64,000 bases of DNA, from NCBI RefSeq assembly GCF_034314045.1, contig NZ_JAVIWL010000001.1:744001-808000 (forward strand). Direction: 5' to 3'. The notes under the pieces were generated by a model. The model worked only from the letters and a program-made list of their open reading frames with translations. It had not been told where the DNA came from and did no database searches. The position numbers and the translations under genes were made by a program. Below, piece after piece: positions 18,323 through 27,524 of the stretch. The DNA comes from Glaciimonas sp. CA11.2. Lineage in GTDB: Bacteria; Pseudomonadota; Gammaproteobacteria; Burkholderiales; Burkholderiaceae_D. Position 1 is the stretch's first letter, and the number at the start of each line of letters is the position of its first letter.

Positions 18323-19216
18323 CTATTCAAGCACCGACGGCAATCGGCACACCTCAGTCACAATAGCTGCAAAATCCGCAATAGCCGGATCGAGACTATC
18401 AACACGGGTAGCCACGAAAAAGGTAATGGAAGGGATCGGTGGCTGCGTTTTCAACACACATAACGTCCCGTTCTCAACATCATCCTTGATCAACTCTTGC
18501 GGCATCATGCAGATGCATACGCCGCCGCGCGCGACATACAACATGGTCGACATATTATTGCAAAAACTGATCGAACCCGGCATCACACCGTCATCCGCGA
18601 ACCAGCTTTGCATCTGGGAAAATAAGCGCGCTTCCCGACTGAGCGAAATGATCGGCAATGCAGCGATCTCGCGCGGACTCACCACTTTCAAGTCGCCTAT
18701 CAGAGCGGGAGCACCGACCCATACCACCTTCATTGCACCAATTGGCATCGCATTGATCTCGGGCGCATGGATCGGCCCACCGACAATGGCAACATCGATT
18801 GCCCCACGCCCCAGTTTCTGCAACAAACTTGCGTTCAAATCGATATCGACCTCAACCGCCAGCCCGGGATAACGCAACTTCAATGCATTGATCATCGCCA
18901 CCAATGAACGTGCGGCGATCACTTCCCCAAGACCAATCTTAACCACGCCGCTGGTGATCTCCGGTTTGCCAGCAGCAAGCCGTAACTGAGACGCATCGAT
19001 CACCACTTTTTCGGCATGAACCAAAAGCTCACGCCCTTTTAGCGTTAGCTGAACATGCCGCCCGATACGATCAAACAAGACTACGTCCAACTCCATTTCG
19101 AGTTCTCGGATGCGTGAAGATACACTCGCCTGAGATGTGTACAGACGCTCGGCCGCGGCACTGAAAGTGCCGAGCCGGGAAATCCAGCAAAAGGTCTCAA
19201 GCTGCTGAATATTCAT
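18323..19216 (-). CDS. LysR-family transcriptional regulator
   Basis: LysR regulator of 297 residues. The N-terminal winged helix reads MNIQQLETFCWISRLGTFSA followed by AAERLYTSQASVSSRIRELE, the standard LysR DNA-binding helix, and the rest is the two-lobed effector domain. The ATG at 19214-19216 is preferred over a frame to 19297 because the LysR fold begins there and GGAGG lies upstream. It lies between the cupin gene, which it may control, and the acyl-CoA ligase. It resembles the second LysR at 48081 in its first helix (ETFCWISRLGTF versus ETLCWISRLGTF), so the two may be paralogues. Confidence 0.92.
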   Translation of the reverse strand: MNIQQLETFCWISRLGTFSAAAERLYTSQASVSSRIRELEMELDVVLFDRIGRHVQLTLKGRELLVHAEKVVIDASQLRLAAGKPEITSGVVKIGLGEVIAARSLVAMINALKLRYPGLAVEVDIDLNASLLQKLGRGAIDVAIVGGPIHAPEINAMPIGAMKVVWVGAPALIGDLKVVSPREIAALPIISLSREARLFSQMQSWFADDGVMPGSISFCNNMSTMLYVARGGVCICMMPQELIKDDVENGTLCVLKTQPPIPSITFFVATRVDSLDPAIADFAAIVTEVCRLPSVLE

Positions 19217-19304
19217 TGTGTTCTTCTTACCTCCACATTTAGTCTGTTGGTTCGTAAGTGGGCTAGTCGGTGGTTGCTTACATCTTTCCTTGGCCAATTA
19301 CCCC

Positions 19305-20942
19305 TTATTTACTGGGAGCAATCAACGCAGTCGCCATCGCCTTCAACTCCCTGCGCAAGACCTTGCCGGTCGCAGTGACTGGCAGCGCCTCACAAATTTC
19401 GATACGATTAGGTACTTTGTAACTGGAAGCAATTGCACGGCAATGGGCCTGCAATTCTTCACAACTCACTTCCATACCCGGCACTGGCACAATAAAAGCC
19501 ACAATCATTTCGCCGCGGTCGGCGTCCGGTGCACCGGTTACGCCAGCCAGCGCAACAGCGCCGTGCTGCTGCAATAACTCTTCAATTTCGGCGGGCGCGA
19601 CGTTGATGCCTGCACGCTTAATCATTTCGGTATTCCGACCAACAAATTGCAAACAACCATCGACGGTCAATTGCCCCAGATCACCCGTTGGAAAATAGCC
19701 ATCCGATGTAAAGGCCGAGTCGTTTAGTTCGATGCTAGTGCCGGTATATCCCGGCGTTACATTGCCGAATACCTCAATCATGCCGACTTTACCTTGCGGC
19801 ATTTGCTCGCCAGTATCCGCGTCAACAATACGTACCGTCACACCAGGCAGCGGCTGTCCCTGCATTTGTTTGCGTTGCTCCAGCGGCCAATGATGCCAGG
19901 TGACGCAACAGTTTCCGTAGCTTTCAGTTTGTCCGTAGACGTTACAGATTTCGTGCGCGCCGAGGATTTCGGCGGCATTGACGACATCCTGCGCGCTGCC
20001 GATCGTGAGGCCGGTGCGCAGACTACGCGTGCGGTCCTGATGAAATGACGGATGCGTGACAATACTTGTCGTCATTGCTGGCAAGGTATAGATCGCCGTA
20101 CAAGCATGCCGCTCGATCAATTCGATAGCGCCAGCCGGTTCAAAGCGCGTCTGCAATACCAGCGCGGCGCCGTGCGTGAAGGTGGCGCACATCGCATTTG
20201 CTGATCCATACGACCAAAACAACGGCAATGCCAGCAGCACTTTGTCGTAAGGAGAATACCCTTGCCGTTCACCGATGTTGAAGGCGTTTTCAAGCATGGC
20301 GCACTGCGTCAATCGCACTGCTTTCGGATAAGAAGTTGAGCCTGATGTGTAAAGAATCATCGCATCATCGCCGTTATGACCACCGGCACCTGGCGCCTGA
20401 GATTCATCGAGCGGCGGATGGCGGCTGACGAAAGCCTCATAATCGATCGCGCCAATCAGTGGCAGGCCACCGGAACCACTGCCGCCAATGGCAACAACGG
20501 CATCCATCTTTGGATAGCGCGCCGAACGCCATTGACCAGACACGACGATGCCCAACTCAGGTATCAATGCGATCAGGTCAGCGGCATAATCCTGTTCCCC
20601 AAACTGTTCCAGAGTGAACAATACTTTGACTTCTGAGTCTGCCAGTAAAAAATCGAGTTCCGCACGTTTCGACCAGGTACTGAAAGGCACGGCGACTGCA
20701 CCAATAGCCGCCGAAGCGATACACACTTCGATCCATTCCGGACGGTTATTGACCAAAATGCCGATACGATCACCGCGACCTACGCCAGCAGCACGCATTC
20801 CCGCGGCGACGCGGCGAATTCGTAGTTCCAGCTCGGGATAAGTAACACGCTGATCTCCTGCAATGATGGCAGGCCGATCAGTATACCGCTCAGCCATTTC
20901 ACACACAAGGTCAAATAAATTTCTACTGTAAGGTGCACGCAT
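19305..20942 (-). CDS. AMP-forming acyl-CoA ligase (class I adenylate-forming enzyme)
   Basis: ATP-dependent acid:CoA ligase of 545 residues. The phosphate-binding motif ILYTSGSTSYPKAV is near residue 200, the adenine-binding motif YGQTES follows, and the C-terminal hinge is in GRNTEMIKRAGINVAPAE; the late catalytic Lys lies in TATGKVLRRELK. The ATG at 20940-20942 is chosen because the longer frame would need TTG. Its closest relative in the window is the ligase at 36889, with which it shares many stretches (for example GITIGSAQ/GVTIGSAE regions and CNVYGQTESYGNC versus CNIYGATETCGNC). The acid substrate is unknown; hydroxy acids from lactone opening would fit. Confidence 0.92.
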   Translation of the reverse strand: MRAPYSRNLFDLVCEMAERYTDRPAIIAGDQRVTYPELELRIRRVAAGMRAAGVGRGDRIGILVNNRPEWIEVCIASAAIGAVAVPFSTWSKRAELDFLLADSEVKVLFTLEQFGEQDYAADLIALIPELGIVVSGQWRSARYPKMDAVVAIGGSGSGGLPLIGAIDYEAFVSRHPPLDESQAPGAGGHNGDDAMILYTSGSTSYPKAVRLTQCAMLENAFNIGERQGYSPYDKVLLALPLFWSYGSANAMCATFTHGAALVLQTRFEPAGAIELIERHACTAIYTLPAMTTSIVTHPSFHQDRTRSLRTGLTIGSAQDVVNAAEILGAHEICNVYGQTESYGNCCVTWHHWPLEQRKQMQGQPLPGVTVRIVDADTGEQMPQGKVGMIEVFGNVTPGYTGTSIELNDSAFTSDGYFPTGDLGQLTVDGCLQFVGRNTEMIKRAGINVAPAEIEELLQQHGAVALAGVTGAPDADRGEMIVAFIVPVPGMEVSCEELQAHCRAIASSYKVPNRIEICEALPVTATGKVLRRELKAMATALIAPSK

Positions 20943-21316
20943 AGTTCGCTCAAGTCTTTTCAATGGTTATAACAACTGCGAGTACCTATAAAGTATTTCG
21001 CAAGGGAATATAAAAAATGACTAAGCAAAATCATGCAACCAGCGTCAAGCGCCAGGCAGATTCCGAGCGGCAGATAATGCGGTGATGTCGTGCATTCACG
21101 CTGATAGTCGTTACGCCCGATTACGTAAAACCGGTCGTTACAGCTATCAATATCTTGTGTTAATTATTCGCGCAAACTTTCACATCGCTGCGTTGATCAA
21201 AAGGCTCTCGGAAGAGTGTTGATAAACGCTTTTTTCTGTCTCCGGTCGTATCAGCATATTGCTGTCGACTCTTTGTCATTTTTTTATACCCAACAGTAGA
21301 GCGCCCACGTATTGCA

Positions 21317-21341
21317 GTCAAACGAGAAAATCTTGTAGATA
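21317..21341. promoter_or_regulatory. Second copy of the 25-base candidate operator
   Basis: GTCAAACGAGAAAATC and the next nine bases match the site at 18208-18232 with two differences. It lies six bases before repeat copy B, in the 619-base gap between the AraC gene and the acyl-CoA ligase. It is about 375 bases from the ligase start, which is far for a simple operator, so it may instead mark a remnant of a duplicated promoter. Confidence 0.4.
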
Positions 21342-21346
21342 TTTAT

Positions 21347-21464
21347 TAGGATTTACGAAAAATCGCCCCAGCGGCGTTGTGCTCTCCTTGCCGCCAACGT
21401 GGCCCGGTACTAGCGTACTGCCTGCGTCGGCACGCCTTGCTGGGACGGTTTTTCGTAAATCCTA
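21347..21464. repeat. Dispersed inverted-repeat element, copy B
   Basis: A complete 118-base copy in reverse orientation. The arms TAGGATTTACGAAAAATCG and CGGTTTTTCGTAAATCCTA pair at 18 of 19 positions, although their sequence differs from the arms of the other copies. The interior holds GCCCCAGCGGCGTTGTGC, a central GTAC-loop-GTAC hairpin and GTCGGCACGCCTTGCTGGGAC. It sits in the ligase-AraC gap (20943-21561), of which it and copy C are the main recognisable content. Confidence 0.9.
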
Positions 21465-21489
21465 ATGATGCAACTGGTTTGCAACCCCT

Positions 21490-21558
21490 CCGCCGCAGAC
21501 AAGATGCTTGGGCGGCAAAGAAAGCACAACGCCGCTGGGGCGATTTTGCGTAAGTCCT
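21490..21558. repeat. Dispersed inverted-repeat element, copy C (half copy)
   Basis: Only the right half of the family is clear: CCGCAGACAAGATGC, then GGCGGCAAAGAAAGCACAAC and GCCGCTGGGGCGATTTTGCGT ending in AAGTCC. It is in forward orientation, 25 bases after copy B, and ends about three bases from the stop codon of the AraC gene. It may be a decayed copy or the second half of a B-C pair. Confidence 0.75.
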
Positions 21559-21561
21559 TTT

Positions 21562-22401
21562 CTAAGTAGCGTTGGGGGGCGGGATAGCCTGTCCATACAT
21601 GTTGATTTTGTGGCAGTTCTTAAATAACAGTGTTGGCGTCATGCCAAAAACCTGACGCACTGAATGGCTAAAATGGGTAGAGTCCGGATAGCCGGTATTG
21701 AGTGCCAGATAAACCAGATTAGTCGAATCCATCAAGCGATAAAGCAAACTACGTCCCCGTTTCCATGACCGAAAACTACGGAAAGGCACACCCACAGTCT
21801 CCCTGAACAAATGCAAAAACCGCGATACCGAAAGTCCTGCATCACGCGCACTATCGATTGCCGATGCCTGACCGCAAGGATTAAGTTTAATAGAGGCAAC
21901 TAACGATGCAATCCGTGATTCGAAAGTACGCGGACGCGTCAGCAGTTGTCCGAAAAAAAACATATCAAAGTCTTCAGTCTGCGGATCGATAATATCTCCC
22001 AGACTGTTAATTTTTGCATACGCCTCACGCATCTGCCGCACCACTGCGTCGTCGTTTCGTTGACCGGAAACTGCTTTCAAATAACTCGGCAGAAGACTCA
22101 CATCAACTGTTTCTGGTTCTATATGTATCACCGCGACCAGACGGTTATCACATTCAATTCGGTGCGGCGTATAGGCTTGCACAATCGCGAGGTCGGTGCT
22201 TAACCAATCACCTCCGTCGATACTAATCCGTATTGGCTCAGCCAGCGATACATACATAATAATGCTGCCCATCACGCGGGTAGTGCGCTGACCGATCAAT
22301 CCAGCATAAAACACCCTGTCAGAATTAATCCATATGTGACGTTGGCGCTGCGGACGTTTGCCTGCGTCTGTGTTAACTGGTAATGCATCATTTTGTTTCA
22401 T
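21562..22401 (-). CDS. AraC-family transcriptional regulator
   Basis: Regulator of 279 residues with a C-terminal AraC DNA-binding domain: the first helix-turn-helix includes SARDAGLSVSRFLHLFRETV and the second LALNTGYPDSTHFSHSVRQV, ending FGMTPTLLFK. The N-terminal 170 residues would hold a cupin-like sensing domain. The ATG at 22399-22401 follows GGTGG by eight bases and is preferred over a frame to 22452. It stands alone between the ligase and the tctBA genes. Its stop codon is next to repeat copy C. Target genes cannot be read from sequence. Confidence 0.88.
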   Translation of the reverse strand: MKQNDALPVNTDAGKRPQRQRHIWINSDRVFYAGLIGQRTTRVMGSIIMYVSLAEPIRISIDGGDWLSTDLAIVQAYTPHRIECDNRLVAVIHIEPETVDVSLLPSYLKAVSGQRNDDAVVRQMREAYAKINSLGDIIDPQTEDFDMFFFGQLLTRPRTFESRIASLVASIKLNPCGQASAIDSARDAGLSVSRFLHLFRETVGVPFRSFRSWKRGRSLLYRLMDSTNLVYLALNTGYPDSTHFSHSVRQVFGMTPTLLFKNCHKINMYGQAIPPPNAT

Positions 22402-22676
22402 TGCAATATCCACCAATATTGAGTATCGGGCGCTAGGCCCCGCATGTTGCAATTACTTTGTTATGTCGCCCTTGCCCCATGAAATGGTGGAAGGCAAACC
22501 TGATGTCACGCTATTAATGTTCCGGTAACAGCCAGTTCTAATTCAAAGGGCGCAATGCGGTAGGGCGAACCAAAATATCCGATAAGCTGCATGCGGTATC
22601 AACACCCCATGCAGCAGACCCTTCGCAATCCAAGACTATTTGTTCTGCAACAACCGGGACAGAAGTCCCGGCGCTA

Positions 22677-24230
22677 TCAACCTTCCTCTACCACCGGAAT
22701 CACTGGATGCAATACAGATTGCAATTTCGCCGATTTTTTTCGATGCGTGGCACGAATCGCAAAATACACCTGAATCAGGATCAGGAAAGCACACACTCCC
22801 AAGAACGCACCACTAATTGGCCGCTGCACGAACACCATCATGTCACCACGAGAAAGCAACAAGGCACGACGGAAGTTTTCCTCTACCATGGGTCCAAGCA
22901 CATAGCCGAGCAAGATCGGCGCGACTGAAAAATCCAGAGCAACGAAGATAGCCCCGATCAGACCGAATACCAGCACCTCACCAATTTCAAACAGACTATT
23001 GTTGGTACTGTAGACGCCTACCGCGATAAAGAATAAGGCGGCTGGATACAGATAGCGATAAGGCACCTGAAGCAGTTTTACCCAAATACCGATGAGTGGC
23101 ACATTCAATATAACGAGTAATACGTTACCGATCCAGAAGCTAGCGATAAGACCCCAGAAAAGGTCAGCATGTTCAGTGATCAGTTGCGGTCCAGGCTGGA
23201 TTCCCTGAATCAGTAATGCGCCCAAAATAAGCGCCATCACGGCATCGCCTGGAATACCGAGACTCATCGTCGGAATAAAATCAACCTGGGTTTTTGAGTG
23301 TGAAGCAGCTTCCGGGCTGGCGACACCTTCAATTGCACCATGACCGAAACGTTCAGGTGTTTTGGATATTTTGCGCTCAAATGCATACGCAATAAATGTC
23401 GTGATAGTCGGTCCGGTTCCGGGCATTGCACCGAATAAAGTTCCAATCAAGGTGCCTCGCACCATCGGAAAGAATGACTGTTTCAGCTCAGCCTTGCTAG
23501 GCCGCATATCGCGCAAGCGCATTTTGACGCCTTTAGCAACAACCTCCATGCGGTTCACGCTGCGCAAAAATTCAGTCACACCAAATAAACCCAGTGCCAA
23601 AGCAACCAACTCAACTTTGTCGGAAAGTTCGATCAAGCCCATAGTAAAGCGGGCGGTTCCAGTGTTCACATCGGTTCCGACTAATCCGATCATCAAGCCG
23701 ACCAGCGTCATCGCCACCCCTTTTAAGGGTGATCCTTTTGACATGGTGCCACCGCAAATCAGACCCAGCAACATGATCGAAAATATTTCCGTTGGGCCAA
23801 ACTTGAAGGCGACACTCACCAACAAAGGCGATGCAAAAATCATCACAACAATACCAAATGATGCGGCAAAAAATGATGAAATCATGGTAATGCCGAGCGC
23901 GGTTCCTCCCTTGCCCTGTTTGGTTAGCGGATAACCGTCAAGACAGGTAACAGCATGCGGAGGATGACAAGGCAGGTTAAGTAAAATCGCACCAATTGCG
24001 CCGCCATATTGCGAGCCGTAAAAAATGCCGGCAAGCATTAATATTGCAGGAATCGGATGTAAAGAATAAGTCAACGGTAGCAGCATGGAGATCGCCGAAA
24101 GCGCACCCATGCCAGGCAATACACCGATCAGATTACCAATTAATACACCAACAAACGACCACATCAGATTGTGTGGCTGAAGCGCAACGCCGAAGCCTTG
24201 CCACAAATCCATTAAAGACTGTCCGATCAT
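22677..24230 (-). CDS. tctA: Tripartite tricarboxylate transporter large permease TctA
   Basis: Large membrane subunit of 517 residues of the tripartite tricarboxylate (TTT) family, with about eleven to twelve membrane segments. GVLPGMGALSAISMLLPLTY near the N-terminus and TPGRFGH-like FGAMPGTGPTITTFIAYAFE in the middle are the repeated TctA signatures. It works with the small permease TctB, whose stop is three bases upstream, and a periplasmic Bug/TctC receptor. No receptor gene is adjacent; the likely partner is tctC at 38511. TTT systems import carboxylates using an ion gradient; the ligand here is not known. Confidence 0.93.
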   Translation of the reverse strand: MIGQSLMDLWQGFGVALQPHNLMWSFVGVLIGNLIGVLPGMGALSAISMLLPLTYSLHPIPAILMLAGIFYGSQYGGAIGAILLNLPCHPPHAVTCLDGYPLTKQGKGGTALGITMISSFFAASFGIVVMIFASPLLVSVAFKFGPTEIFSIMLLGLICGGTMSKGSPLKGVAMTLVGLMIGLVGTDVNTGTARFTMGLIELSDKVELVALALGLFGVTEFLRSVNRMEVVAKGVKMRLRDMRPSKAELKQSFFPMVRGTLIGTLFGAMPGTGPTITTFIAYAFERKISKTPERFGHGAIEGVASPEAASHSKTQVDFIPTMSLGIPGDAVMALILGALLIQGIQPGPQLITEHADLFWGLIASFWIGNVLLVILNVPLIGIWVKLLQVPYRYLYPAALFFIAVGVYSTNNSLFEIGEVLVFGLIGAIFVALDFSVAPILLGYVLGPMVEENFRRALLLSRGDMMVFVQRPISGAFLGVCAFLILIQVYFAIRATHRKKSAKLQSVLHPVIPVVEEG

Positions 24231-24233
24231 GAC

Positions 24234-24704
24234 TCAACCCCACTGAAACAAAGGAAACTGCATTTTAAGCGCCCACCAAAACACGACTACGCACACTGCC
24301 ACCATTGCTAACGATAATAGGCATGCGCTCTTCAGTGAATTTTTCCGATCTCCCATTGCGGAGATGAAAACAATCGCAAACGTCGCTGGCAACAATCCAC
24401 CATAGCGACCCAGGACCACAAAAGCGACGATGGAAAGAGCGATGCAGATCCAGCCACGCCATTCGGGCCGCAAATGTTTTTCTTCCTCTGCCGAAACGCC
24501 ACTTTTAGCGGTAAGCGCAATTGCTGCACCTACCAGCATCAGCATCGTTCCCAGCGCCACGGGAAAAAATCCTGGTCCCATTTTGCTTAACGTGCCAATG
24601 TTATATGTGCGCCCCTGTACCACAGCGCCCAAACCCAACAACATCATCAAACCGCCGCCGTAATAATCTTTATTATATTTATTGATTAAATTGCGCATTG
24701 TCAT
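24234..24704 (-). CDS. tctB: Tripartite tricarboxylate transporter small permease TctB
   Basis: Small membrane subunit of 156 residues with four hydrophobic segments (for example MMLLGLGAVVQGRTY, FFPVALGTMLMLVGAAIALT and the C-terminal LLSLAMVAVCVVVFWWAL). The motif GTLSKMGPGFFPVALG is typical of TctB. AGGAGG precedes the ATG. It forms a two-gene unit with tctA. A pair of palindromes resembling the sites at frc and tctC lies about 300 bases upstream, which links the unit to the rest of the catabolic island. Confidence 0.9.
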   Translation of the reverse strand: MTMRNLINKYNKDYYGGGLMMLLGLGAVVQGRTYNIGTLSKMGPGFFPVALGTMLMLVGAAIALTAKSGVSAEEEKHLRPEWRGWICIALSIVAFVVLGRYGGLLPATFAIVFISAMGDRKNSLKSACLLSLAMVAVCVVVFWWALKMQFPLFQWG

Positions 24705-25386
24705 CCTCCTATTGCTACATTAAATTTTTATTTCTTGCGCGACTTATCGAACCGATATCCGTCAAACCTGCACTTTCCGACGAAAAGTTCATTGTCTTAA
24801 GAGCACTCTAAAAACCGCAATGAACACGCTTGCCACCCACAACCAAGGTCGACTGAAAAGCAAGGCCGCACAGCTGTGCGGTGAGCGTCGACAATGCAAG
24901 ATTGATTCGCGTAATGCGTTTTAGAGATCACTCTAAGCTTGCGCTGGTATTTTTATGGGCGAAGACTGCCTTCTGCCTGACTCCAACTAGCTTAATTTAT
25001 TATTCTACTATTTGGTATTGTAATGTACTTTTAGGTACAAATTAAAACTTTAGAATATGACGTATTGCTGCAACAGACTGCAGTGCAGATAAGTCAACGA
25101 ACATTCCTTTTTAGGAATGTAGCAACCCTCAAGCCTTAACTTTAAGGTGCCTTTCGATGCACCGCCTAGGGATGAAAAAAGCTCGGAGCCGCCTTGATGC
25201 AGATAAATCAAGGTCGGATAGAAGCGAGGGTAAATGGGAAGGTCTTATTGCAAGAGCTTCCTTTGAGCAAATGTTAGCGAGATAAAATTAGAAAAATGTG
25301 TAGCAATTTCTATACATTTTTCCTCAACGATTACTTAGTCTTTTCAGTTTTTTTAAAACTAACTAACCAGCCAACGTAAATTGACG
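24705..25386. other. Long non-coding leader between tctB and the acyl-CoA dehydrogenase
   Basis: About 680 bases without a credible gene. It contains the operator-like pair at 25005-25038 and, between that and tctB, a 16-base perfect palindrome CCGCACAGCTGTGCGG at 24866-24881 flanked by GTCGAC on both sides. The flanks around 24796 and 24940 (GAGCACTCTAAAA and TTTTAGAGATCACTC) are imperfect inverted copies, so the whole 24796-24940 stretch could fold. A hairpin ACATTCCT-TTTT-AGGAATGT lies at 25101-25120. The tctBA transcript would therefore have a leader of some 300 bases if it starts at the operators. Confidence 0.55.
25005..25038. promoter_or_regulatory. Paired TAC-N6-GTA palindromes upstream of tctBA
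   Basis: CTACTATTTGGTAT at 25005-25018 and GTACTTTTAGGTAC at 25025-25038, start to start 20 bases apart. The same 14-base pattern, again paired at 20-21 bases, is found before frc and before tctC. Two-turn spacing suits two dimers on one face of the DNA. The TetR protein encoded at 29996 is the nearest candidate to bind here. Confidence 0.6.
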
Positions 25387-26553
25387 CTATGCAGCAACCG
25401 GTTTTCGGACCTTTGGCAGTATTGCATTACCAATGATTTGCTTCATTACCTCGGCAGTACCACCACCCAAACGGCACATACGGGCATCGGCAAACGCACG
25501 TGCGATTGGGTATTCCCACATGTAGCCCCAACCACCGAAGAACTGCAAGCACTGATCCATTACCTTACCTTGCAGTTCAGTAGTCACCAATTTCGCAACT
25601 GCAGCATCGGTCGAGTCCAGCTCGCCCTTCAGATGCAACTCGATACAACGGTCAACAAATACCCGTTGCGCTAATACTTCAGCATGCAATTCAGCCAACT
25701 TGAATCGCGTATTCTGGAAGTCCCCAAGCGTCTGGCCGAACATCTGGCGCTCGGTGACGTACGCTTTGGTCCATTCCAATGCCGCTTCAGAACTCGACAC
25801 GCCACGGATTGCCTGAACCAGACGCTCTTGCGCAAGTTGTGTCATCAGCAGTACAAATCCCCCGCCTTCATCACCAAGCAAGTTGCTCACAGGCACACGC
25901 ACATCGGCGAAAAATAACTCGGATGTATCTTGTGCTTTGCAGCCTAACTTTTCAAGCTTGCGCCCACGTGTAAAGCCCGGCGAATTGGTCTCAACCAAAA
26001 TCAGACTGACGCCCTTGCCGCGCGCCTTTGGATCGGTCTTACAAGCCAATACCAATAGATCGGCGCTATGACCGTTAGTGATAAAAACCTTCTGTCCATT
26101 GATCACGTATTCGTCACCGTCACGCAACGCCTGCGTGCGCATGGCCTGCACGTCGCTACCGCCAGATGGCTCGCTCATGCCTAGCGCTACTACCACTTCG
26201 CCGGTCGCCATTTTCGGCAACCACTTTTGTTTCTGTTCTTCCGTACCGAAATCCACCAGATACGGAGCGATGATGTCTGATTGCAGATAAAAAGTCGGGC
26301 CAGTTGCGCCTACACGGGCCATTTCCTCTATCAGGATCGCACTGTGTAAAAAATCGCCGCCCATGCCGCCGTATTCTTCTGGAACATTGCAACAGAGCAA
26401 ACCTAACTCACCCGCCTTAAGCCACAGTTCACGCGGCACTTGACCGGCTTTTTCCCAGTCGGCATGAAAAGGGACGATATGTTCAGCGATAAAGCGCCGC
26501 ACGGTGTCGCGGAAGAGTTCGTAATCGGCTGTAAAAATGGTACGTGGAATCAT
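25387..26553 (-). CDS. Acyl-CoA dehydrogenase
   Basis: FAD-dependent acyl-CoA dehydrogenase of 388 residues that would form an alpha,beta double bond in an acyl-CoA. LGMSEPSGGSD (about 125-134) is the FAD/substrate motif and KVFITNG follows. The catalytic base is probably E243 in AQERLVQA, as in isovaleryl-CoA and some long-chain enzymes; the C-terminal position used by the medium-chain type is Gly in GGGTAEVMK. That suggests branched or cyclic acyl substrates, though this is only suggestive. It follows the enoyl-CoA hydratase by 122 bases on the same strand, giving an oxidation-hydration pair. Only a weak ribosome-binding site (TTGAG) is visible. Confidence 0.93.
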   Translation of the reverse strand: MIPRTIFTADYELFRDTVRRFIAEHIVPFHADWEKAGQVPRELWLKAGELGLLCCNVPEEYGGMGGDFLHSAILIEEMARVGATGPTFYLQSDIIAPYLVDFGTEEQKQKWLPKMATGEVVVALGMSEPSGGSDVQAMRTQALRDGDEYVINGQKVFITNGHSADLLVLACKTDPKARGKGVSLILVETNSPGFTRGRKLEKLGCKAQDTSELFFADVRVPVSNLLGDEGGGFVLLMTQLAQERLVQAIRGVSSSEAALEWTKAYVTERQMFGQTLGDFQNTRFKLAELHAEVLAQRVFVDRCIELHLKGELDSTDAAVAKLVTTELQGKVMDQCLQFFGGWGYMWEYPIARAFADARMCRLGGGTAEVMKQIIGNAILPKVRKPVAA

Positions 26554-26675
26554 GGCACACTCAAGGTTATAGGTTTGCGGCGCACGCCCAAGAGTAGACT
26601 GTCGCCATGGTATGTAGACTTAGGTTTGAATTATTATCGTTGAAGTCTTATTTTTAACTTAGCTACTAACAGCGT

Positions 26676-27440
26676 TCAAGTACCTGTCCACTTAGGCGCG
26701 CGCTTTTCGGCGAACGCCAATGCGCCTTCACGTGCATCGTTGGAGCGCAACACCGGGCCGGTAATAGCATCCTGGCGTGCAAACATCTCGTTAATTGGCC
26801 AATCACGCTGTTCAACAATCACGCGCTTACTTGCCGCGACTGACATCGGCGCGTTCGCCAGAATCAGACGCGCCAGACGCTTGGCTTCGGCCAGCGCACC
26901 ACCAGGTTCCACCAATGCATTGATCAGTCCATAACGTTCTAGCCGCTCGGCAGATATCATTTCGCCGGTAAGCGCGATTTCCATCGCAATACGCTGCGGG
27001 ATCAAGCGCGGCAAACGCAACAATCCTCCCGCCGCGGCAGCCAGTCCGCGCTTGACTTCGGACAGGCCAAACATTGCCGTGCGCGATGCCACCAAAAGAT
27101 CGCAAGCTAACGCCGATTCGAATCCACCAGCCAACGCATAACCTTCAACAGCAGCAATCACAGGCTTAACCGGAGGCGTCACGGTCATACCCAGGATGCC
27201 TCTTCCCTCAACCCGCGTGACTTCACCGCGTGCAAATGCCTTGAGATCCATCCCAGAGCAGAAATGACCACCCGCGCCAGTGAGAATGGCCAAATGCAAG
27301 TCATCGCGCCGATCCATCTCATCCATTGCCTCACACACGCCGAAAGAAACCGCACGATTGGCTGCATTTCTCGCCTGTGGTCGGTTGATTGTGATGATCA
27401 CCAGACCATCTTCATGTTCGACCAATACTTCATCTGCCAT
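26676..27440 (-). CDS. Enoyl-CoA hydratase/isomerase family protein
   Basis: Crotonase-fold protein of 254 residues. The oxyanion-hole segments GHFCSGMDLKAF and YALAGGFE are present, and both hydratase glutamates are kept: E108 in GGFESALACD and E128 in GLSEVKRGL. This pattern fits true hydration of an enoyl-CoA rather than an inactive paralogue. AAGGA precedes the ATG. It heads a two-gene unit with the acyl-CoA dehydrogenase and shares a divergent promoter region with the CoA-transferase at 27720; three overlapping half-site palindromes lie 85-118 bases before its start. Confidence 0.92.
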   Translation of the reverse strand: MADEVLVEHEDGLVIITINRPQARNAANRAVSFGVCEAMDEMDRRDDLHLAILTGAGGHFCSGMDLKAFARGEVTRVEGRGILGMTVTPPVKPVIAAVEGYALAGGFESALACDLLVASRTAMFGLSEVKRGLAAAAGGLLRLPRLIPQRIAMEIALTGEMISAERLERYGLINALVEPGGALAEAKRLARLILANAPMSVAASKRVIVEQRDWPINEMFARQDAITGPVLRSNDAREGALAFAEKRAPKWTGT

Positions 27441-27524
27441 GGGTTACATCCTTCATTGTGCGTTCGGTACTACCGATAATTTCTATGCCTCCAGTGCGAG
27501 GGGCTCCGGCCAGCATTGCTCATA

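Noticed and set aside
21017-21085. 22-codon plus-strand frame (MTKQNHATSVKRQADSERQI...) with AAGGG upstream
   Set aside because: Too short, no relative recognised and no conservation evidence; it may be a chance frame in the ligase-AraC gap.
23362-23934. 190-codon plus-strand open frame
   Set aside because: Antisense to tctA, whose membrane segments and TctA motifs are clear; the frame has no recognisable domain.
25387-26553. Possible inactive acyl-CoA dehydrogenase because the usual C-terminal Glu is Gly
   Set aside because: An alternative catalytic Glu (E243 in AQERL) is present at the isovaleryl-CoA dehydrogenase position, so the enzyme is probably active.
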